This document shows positions 6,381 through 10,258 of a stretch of DNA of 10,258 bases, one piece after another; the first letter of the stretch is position 1, and each line of letters starts with the position of its first letter. The stretch comes from Holosporales bacterium (GTDB lineage: Bacteria; Pseudomonadota; Alphaproteobacteria; BNTO01). Position numbers and translations under genes: made by a program. The notes under the pieces were generated by a model. That model had not been told where the DNA came from, searched no databases, and saw only the letters and a list, made by a program, of their open reading frames with translations. The stretch covers positions 1 to 10,258 of the forward strand of contig JAISCJ010000088.1 in assembly GCA_031265645.1 (NCBI GenBank), written 5' to 3'.

Positions 6381-6455
6381 CCCCATATGAAACACAGGAT
6401 TATCTCATGCCAAAATCATTGCAACGCAATGTGTTTTATTCTGTGTTTTTCAGAT
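6381..6455 (+). repeat. Palindromic element, copy B (diverged)
   Basis: The left arm CCATATGAAACACAGGAT is nearly identical to copy A; the interior and right arm have diverged. Pairing persists: ACACAGGAT (6392-6400) with ATTCTGTGT (6438-6446, one G-T wobble) and TGAA (6388-6391) with TTCA (6449-6452), with a 2-nt bulge at the same place as in A. The outermost pairs are lost. An inner hairpin CATTGC-AAC-GCAATG (6418-6432) is better formed than in A. It ends 25 bases from the lipoprotein stop codon. Confidence 0.75.
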
Positions 6456-6480
6456 ATAATATCGTATATTCGCTGGAAGC

Positions 6481-6792
6481 TTATTCATCGGTCTTGTACG
6501 CAATCTTATCAATCGGCTTCCAAAAAATATTTTCATCCTTACGATAGCGAATCCTTATTCGTTGTCCATCTACCGGCTCTTTTTTCTCATTCCAAATTTG
6601 TTGTATGACATTATGCGGCTTTCCATCACCTCCGATGAATTCACTTACTTCATAAGTAATCATTGTAATATAGTAATCTTCATATTTTTCAACCATAATT
6701 GTTGCAATTGTTTCTTCATATTCTGAATTAGTTGATGTGCAGGATGTGGCAAAAACAGCGAACAAAAAAGCGAAATCTTTTACTCTGCTCAT
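6481..6792 (-). CDS. Small putative lipoprotein, function unknown
   Basis: No family was recognised for this 103-residue protein. The N-terminus (MSRVKDFAFLFAVFATSC) has a basic start, a hydrophobic core and a lipobox-like ATSC with Cys18, suggesting a lipid-anchored envelope protein; the lipobox lacks the usual Leu at -3. The mature part is charged and Tyr/Ile-rich, with no further cysteine. A good ribosome site (AGAGAG, 7 nt before ATG) supports the start. The gene begins 45 bases after the dnaJ stop on the same strand with no clear terminator or promoter between, so cotranscription with dnaJ is likely. It could contribute to envelope stress or protein quality control, but that rests on position alone. 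Palindromic element B lies just downstream. Confidence 0.65.
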   Translation of the reverse strand: MSRVKDFAFLFAVFATSCTSTNSEYEETIATIMVEKYEDYYITMITYEVSEFIGGDGKPHNVIQQIWNEKKEPVDGQRIRIRYRKDENIFWKPIDKIAYKTDE

Positions 6793-6837
6793 AAATTATC
6801 TCTCTTAAATACGCTTTGGGATTCATTGCTGAAGCGT

Positions 6838-7965
6838 TCATATATCAGTAAAAAATTCCTTAACCTTCGCAAAAAAGCCGCTAGACATTGGTGTACTTTC
6901 TTCGGAATCTAATTCTTGCAATATTTCTTTTTGGCGCTTTGTAAGTTTTACAGGCGTTTCAACGATGACTTCCACAAACAAGTCACCACATGAATTCCCC
7001 CTCAGACTTGGCATCCCTTTGCCTTTTATACAAAATTGATGCCCTGTTTGAGTCCCCGCTGGAATTTTTATCGAAATCGGCGTTCTGTCTATGGAGGATA
7101 CGCTAATTTCTTTTCCTAGCGCGGCTGTTGTAATTGATATCGGAACTTGACACGTAAGGTTTTTATTATCGCGCTGAAACAGCTTATGCGACTTAACCGA
7201 AACAAATACGTAAAGGTCACCACTTTTTCCTCCACGAAAACCACTTTCGCCTTCGCCAGCCAATCGAATTTGCGTGCCATTATCCACGCCTTTTGGAATT
7301 TTAACATCCAGCGATTTGTCGCTAAGGATGCGTCCCGATCCACTGCAAGCAGGGCAAGGATTTTTTAATATGCGTCCAATTCCCCCGCAAGTACTACACG
7401 TTTCTTCTACGGAGAAAAAACCTTGCTGATGAACAAATGCTCCGTGCCCGTTACACGCGGGACACGTGCTGTCTTCCTTAGATGAGCTCCCAGTCCCATT
7501 GCATTTATTGCAAGAACAATACGTCCGAATATGTATTTTCGATGTTGTTCCAGCAAACGCGTCTTCGAGGGAAATGGATATGTCGTATCTTATATCAGCG
7601 CCAGGCTGAGCCATTGAGCCTCTGCGTGGGCGTCGTGATCCCATGCCAAAAACTTCGTTTATAATGTCGTCAAAGTTAAATCCACCAAACCCCGCATTGC
7701 CAAATCCATCAAACCCATGACCCCCTCCGCCACCAGGCCCAAAGTTCGCGTCTGCTGTTCCATATTTATCAAATCTTGCACGTTTTTCCGCATCACTTAA
7801 AATTTCATACGCTTCGTTGATTTCTTTAAATTTATCGGCAGCTTCTGTCTGCCCCTGATTGCGATCGGGGTGGTATTTCATTGCGAGCTTGTGGTATGCC
7901 TTCTTTATTTCCGCAGCTGACGCAGTTTTCGAGACACCTAGAGTTTCGTAATAATCTTTAGACAT
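6838..7965 (-). CDS. dnaJ: Chaperone protein DnaJ (type I Hsp40)
   Basis: DnaJ is the cytoplasmic cochaperone that delivers unfolded proteins to DnaK and stimulates its ATPase. This 375-residue protein has the full type I layout. The J-domain (about 4-69) carries HPD at 32-34. A Gly/Phe-rich linker spans about 75-108. The zinc-binding region has four CxxCxGxG repeats: CNKCNGTG 152-159, CPACNGHG 168-175, CSTCGGIG 190-197 and CPACSGSG 204-211. The C-terminal substrate-binding domains follow (about 215-350). The length is normal and no key residue is missing. The ATG at 7965 is fixed by the family N-terminus (SKDYYETLGV). A sigma70-like promoter lies at 8006-8034. dnaK is not adjacent on the upstream side, unlike the common dnaK-dnaJ order; the downstream neighbour is a small lipoprotein gene. 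Confidence 0.97.
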   Translation of the reverse strand: MSKDYYETLGVSKTASAAEIKKAYHKLAMKYHPDRNQGQTEAADKFKEINEAYEILSDAEKRARFDKYGTADANFGPGGGGGHGFDGFGNAGFGGFNFDDIINEVFGMGSRRPRRGSMAQPGADIRYDISISLEDAFAGTTSKIHIRTYCSCNKCNGTGSSSKEDSTCPACNGHGAFVHQQGFFSVEETCSTCGGIGRILKNPCPACSGSGRILSDKSLDVKIPKGVDNGTQIRLAGEGESGFRGGKSGDLYVFVSVKSHKLFQRDNKNLTCQVPISITTAALGKEISVSSIDRTPISIKIPAGTQTGHQFCIKGKGMPSLRGNSCGDLFVEVIVETPVKLTKRQKEILQELDSEESTPMSSGFFAKVKEFFTDI

Positions 7966-8005
7966 AAGACTTTTAAAGCATTTTCAAGAGGCCACAGACT
8001 TGTCC

Positions 8006-8034
8006 ATTGTAGAGTAATTTACGTTGATCATCAA
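8006..8034 (-). promoter_or_regulatory. Sigma70-like promoter of dnaJ with palindrome at -35
   Basis: On the minus strand TTGATG (8034-8029), a 17-nt spacer and TACAAT (8011-8006) lie about 41 bases upstream of the dnaJ ATG, giving a leader of about 34 nt. The -35 box is part of the 11-bp palindrome TTGATGATCAA (8024-8034), which could be an operator. No CIRCE element was seen, and no sigma32-type promoter is convincing: CTTGAAAATG occurs but too close to the start codon. Confidence 0.55.
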
Positions 8035-8127
8035 CTTTGACCTTAGTCGTGAAAAGTACGTGAATTTGCCCTTCATATGCAAGTGTCGTCGACAGTGTAA
8101 TGTTATTAACGTTCCATTTATACATAT

Positions 8128-8209
8128 CCCTTCTGAAACATACAGGATAAAACCTTTTGCTTTGCAGGGTTTTTTGCCTGAAATAATCCTGTATTTCATA
8201 TGGGAGCCC
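8128..8209 (-). repeat. Palindromic element, copy C
   Basis: Read on the minus strand it begins GGGCTCCCATATGAAATACA and matches copy A almost throughout. The stem ATACAGGAT (8140-8148) pairs perfectly with ATCCTGTAT (8186-8194). TGAA (8134-8137) pairs with TTCA (8195-8198) after a 2-nt bulge (8138-8139), and CCC (8128-8130) pairs with GGG (8202-8204). Relative to A, one stem pair changed from C-G to T-A on both arms. The same two forward frames are open as in A and B. Confidence 0.85.
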
Positions 8210-8298
8210 TTAATATCAATTGATCTTTAAGCTGCTTCAGATAGATATGCGCCTTGACTCGTGGTAGGATTCTTTTCGCAAGAGGCAAATAATGGTTT

Positions 8299-8327
8299 TT
8301 GGTTTTTTGGGCATTAGATTCTAATAT
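8299..8327 (+). promoter_or_regulatory. Possible pheT promoter
   Basis: TTGGTT (8299-8304), a 17-nt spacer and TAATAT (8322-8327) lie 39 bases upstream of the pheT ATG. The boxes match consensus only moderately, but pheT starts a plus-strand unit here, divergent from dnaJ, so a promoter in this interval is expected. Confidence 0.35.
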
Positions 8328-8366
8328 GAATCTATACGAAATCTCAAAAAGAATGGGACAAAGGCA

Positions 8367-9341
8367 ATGAAATTTAGTTACTCCTGGTTAAGAGATCACC
8401 TTGATACAAAGCACAGCGCAAAAGAGATTGCTGATACGTTGAACGAGATTGGGTTTGAGGTCGAAAACCTTGAAGACGTAAGCGACTCACTTCGGGACAT
8501 TGTCGTCGCTAGGGTAGATGCAGTCGAGTCTCATCCTAATGCTAATAAATTGCATGTATGCAGGGTTTTTGACGGCAATCAAATCTTACAAATCGTATGT
8601 GGCGCCCCAAATGTATATGGGGGCATGAACGTCGCACTAGTTCACGTTGGTGGATTTGTTCCAGGTTCTAATAGCAATTTACAAGAAGCAAATATTCGTG
8701 GAGTTGTCAGTCAGGGTATGTTGTGTTCAAATGGAGAATTGCAATTGCCAGAAGAAGATCCTAGCGTAGATGATCCTGGCATAATGGACATAAAAACAGA
8801 CGTTACCCCTGGTGAGCCGCTCGCACATGCTCTTGGGTTGGACGATCCCGTTTTTACTATAAGTATTACGCCGAATCGCGGGGATTGTTTTTCTGTGCGT
8901 GGGATTGCACGTGACCTTGCTGCGGCGGGAATGGGCACGTTAAAAGAACTCGATTACGCACAGCACTTTGCCCAGTTTGAAAAGGTTAGCGTTCTCGGCT
9001 TGCCAGAATCCCAGGTGCCAATCGTTATTGAGACGCCGAAATGCCACTTTTTTATTGGCGCTACAATGTGCGATGTGCAGAACTGCTTTAGCCCACTTTG
9101 GATGCAGAAGCGATTGTTAGTTGCAGGACAACGGCCCATTGACGCGTTAGTTGATATCACTAACTTTCTTAACTTCGACATTGGGCAGCCTCTTCATGTG
9201 TATGACAGGATGCAAATTTGCAACGAAATCCACATTAGGCAGGCCCAGAAGGGAGAACAGCTTACGTTGCTGAACGGACAAATTTGTGCGTGTTCTGAAG
9301 CGATATGCTTATTGCAGACGTGGAAAAGCCACTTACGTTAG
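8367..9341 (+). CDS. pheT: Phenylalanine-tRNA ligase beta subunit, N-terminal part, ends at a frameshift
   Basis: PheT pairs with PheS in an alpha2-beta2 enzyme that charges tRNA-Phe in the cytoplasm. The protein starts MKFSYSWLRDHLDT, as in alphaproteobacterial PheT. A tRNA-binding (EMAP-like) domain spans about 42-150 (VESHPNANKLHVCRV, IVCGAPN, GVVSQGMLCS), and the B3/B4 editing domain runs from about 215 (ALVDITNFLNFDIGQPLHVYD). PheT homology ends near codon 311 (about 9299); the last 13 codons in this frame are unrelated, and true PheT sequence resumes in the frame one base back at about 9302. The ATG is fixed by homology; GGGA lies 8 nt upstream. pheS is not upstream as in most genomes. 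The shift could be a sequencing error, a real inactivating mutation or, less likely, recoding. Confidence 0.93.
   Translation: MKFSYSWLRDHLDTKHSAKEIADTLNEIGFEVENLEDVSDSLRDIVVARVDAVESHPNANKLHVCRVFDGNQILQIVCGAPNVYGGMNVALVHVGGFVPGSNSNLQEANIRGVVSQGMLCSNGELQLPEEDPSVDDPGIMDIKTDVTPGEPLAHALGLDDPVFTISITPNRGDCFSVRGIARDLAAAGMGTLKELDYAQHFAQFEKVSVLGLPESQVPIVIETPKCHFFIGATMCDVQNCFSPLWMQKRLLVAGQRPIDALVDITNFLNFDIGQPLHVYDRMQICNEIHIRQAQKGEQLTLLNGQICACSEAICLLQTWKSHLR
9291..9305 (+). other. pheT: Frameshift point in pheT
   Basis: The text around tctgaagcgatatgctt changes frame. Reading tct-gaa and then gat-atg-ctt needs either one extra base or removal of gc after gaa. No X-XXY-YYZ slippery heptamer or homopolymer run lies here, so programmed -1 frameshifting or simple homopolymer miscalling is not obvious. 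Confidence 0.85.
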
Positions 9342-10258
9342 CTGGCGTAATGGGAGGAGAGCAAAGCGGAAGTTCGCTAGATACTACCGACGTATTTTTA
9401 GAAGCTGCCTATTTTGACCCTGTATCTGTTACGCTAACTGGGCAAAGGCACACATTGCACAGTGAATCTCGAACGCGCTTTGAACGCGGAATTGACCCAG
9501 AGATGACTTCCGTTGCAATGGAATGGATGTTGTCGTTGATCAAGACAATTTGCGGAGGACGAATCCTTGGTATGACCAAAAAGGGGATTTATCCCACTCA
9601 GGTGCAAGCGACTGTGTCTGTCTCAAAAACGCGCATAGCATCTTTGAGTGGTGATGCATCCGCAGGAGAGGAGGCTGAGTCAATCTTAGAGCGATTGGGT
9701 TTTGACGTTTTGAGCTCAGATGACGAATTTATCACCGTGCTGGTTCCATCCTGGCGACATGATGTGTCGATTGACGCAGATTTAATTGAAGAAATTTTGC
9801 GAATGCGTGGATATGCCAATCTGCCAATTCAACCGGTTCCTGTCACCCAGGCAAGCTCAAACGCGGATACAATACGTCAAATAAAAAATGTATTGTGCGC
9901 CAGGGGAATGTCCGAAGTCTACACGCTGCCGTTTTTGAGCGAATCTGAAACTAAGCTTTTCGATTCAGATAACGAAAGCGAAACGTTTGTAGAAATATTA
10001 AAGCCTTTGAACGCGGACATGGCATTTTTACAAAAATCGTTGATTCAGGCTCTTTTGAAAGTTGTTACATTTAACAAAAGTCGAAATTGCGATAGCGGAG
10101 CAATTTTTGAAATTGAATCAGTCTTTGCACAAAAGCCAAATGGCATACGCGAAGACAAAATGGTTTGCGGTGTGCGTTTTGGGTCAACGGAGCGAAATTG
10201 GCTTCAGCAAGCAAGAAACGTTGATGTATATGACGTAAAGGCGGATTTACTTGACGTG
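9302..10258 (+). CDS. pheT: Phenylalanine-tRNA ligase beta subunit, continuation after the frameshift, runs off the window
   Basis: This frame continues PheT without a stop to the window end, giving 319 codons. It starts DMLIADVEKPLTLAGVMGGE, the standard PheT motif after the B3/B4 core, then has FLEAAYFDPVSV and RTRFERGIDPE. The B5 domain lies at about residues 100-180 of this piece, with VPSWRHDVSIDADLIEEIL and RGYANLP. The start of the catalytic-like domain follows (about 190 onward). With the 311 residues before the shift this gives about 630 of roughly 800 residues, so only the last part of the core and the C-terminal anticodon-binding domain lie beyond the window. The sequence carries no further lesions, which argues against long-standing pseudogene decay. 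Confidence 0.9.

Larger units (their letters stand above)
5985..6480. other. Convergent intergenic region with G-quadruplex motif and repeat copy B
   Basis: No supported gene was found; the minus-strand open frame at 6067-6336 has no coding character. Just after the hydrolase stop, TGCTC (6006-6010) pairs with GAGCA (6022-6026), but its T-run lies in the loop, so it is at best a weak terminator. The stretch also holds a G-quadruplex motif (6176-6194), the overlapping inverted repeat GCTAGG/CCTAGC (6188-6193 with 6202-6207), and palindromic element B next to the end of the lipoprotein gene. Confidence 0.55.
7966..8366. other. Divergent intergenic region between dnaJ and pheT
   Basis: This region contains the dnaJ promoter (8006-8034), palindromic element C (8128-8209) and a possible pheT promoter (8299-8327). 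Open frames cross it on both strands (about 8024-8230 plus, 7984-8199 minus), but they run through the repeat and have no family resemblance or ribosome sites, so they are not called. No pheS sequence is present. Confidence 0.6.

Noticed and set aside
6380..6480. Element B as an intrinsic terminator of the dnaJ-lipoprotein unit
   Set aside because: No T-run follows the hairpin on the minus strand, and other copies sit upstream of genes, so terminator function is not the shared property.
6369..6608. 79-codon plus-strand open frame starting in element B
   Set aside because: It consists of the element's translation followed by antisense of the lipoprotein gene, whose own start, ribosome site and lipobox are better supported.
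7984..8230. Open frames on both strands between dnaJ and pheT
   Set aside because: They run through palindromic element C and the dnaJ promoter, have no ribosome site and resemble only the element's own translation.
9291..9305. Programmed ribosomal frameshift in pheT
   Set aside because: No slippery heptamer or clear downstream stimulatory structure, and pheT is not known to use recoding; kept only as a remote alternative.

Overview
The window looks like chromosomal DNA from an AT-rich alphaproteobacterium, probably host-associated (a Holosporales- or Rickettsiales-like endosymbiont). This rests on an alphaproteobacterial-style PheT N-terminus, long gene-poor gaps, isolated housekeeping genes, several lineage-specific exported proteins and a dispersed palindromic repeat. 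The taxonomic call is inference from style, not from a database search.

Layout, left to right. A small repeat-bearing exported protein (69-590, minus) has a strong sigma70-like promoter with a dyad over its -10 box. Next is an AI-2E/PerM-family membrane permease (769-1875, minus). A 558-base gap follows, with a possible gene remnant, a degenerate copy of the palindromic repeat and a G-rich heptamer array. Then come a doubtful small ORF (2434-2616, plus) and a Pro/Gln/Tyr-rich exported protein (2641-3846, minus). A beta-lactamase-fold serine hydrolase (plus, ends 5984) has a C-terminal DUF3471-like domain; one repeat copy sits in the open frame at its N-terminus. After another gap (G-quadruplex motif, repeat copy) come a small putative lipoprotein (6481-6792) and dnaJ (6838-7965), both minus and probably cotranscribed. 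A divergent intergenic region with a further repeat copy separates dnaJ from pheT (8367 to the window end, plus), which carries a frameshift near 9300.

The main novelty candidate is the family of 73-84 bp palindromic elements at about 2137-2209, 4302-4385, 6381-6455 and 8128-8209. Three copies keep a bulged stem, with one C-G to T-A pair change in which both arms changed. At least one reading frame stays open through each copy. This recalls the Rickettsia palindromic elements (RPEs) that insert into genes. No CRISPR, tRNA, rRNA, transposase or prophage gene was recognised. Functional links between neighbours are limited to the likely dnaJ-lipoprotein unit.
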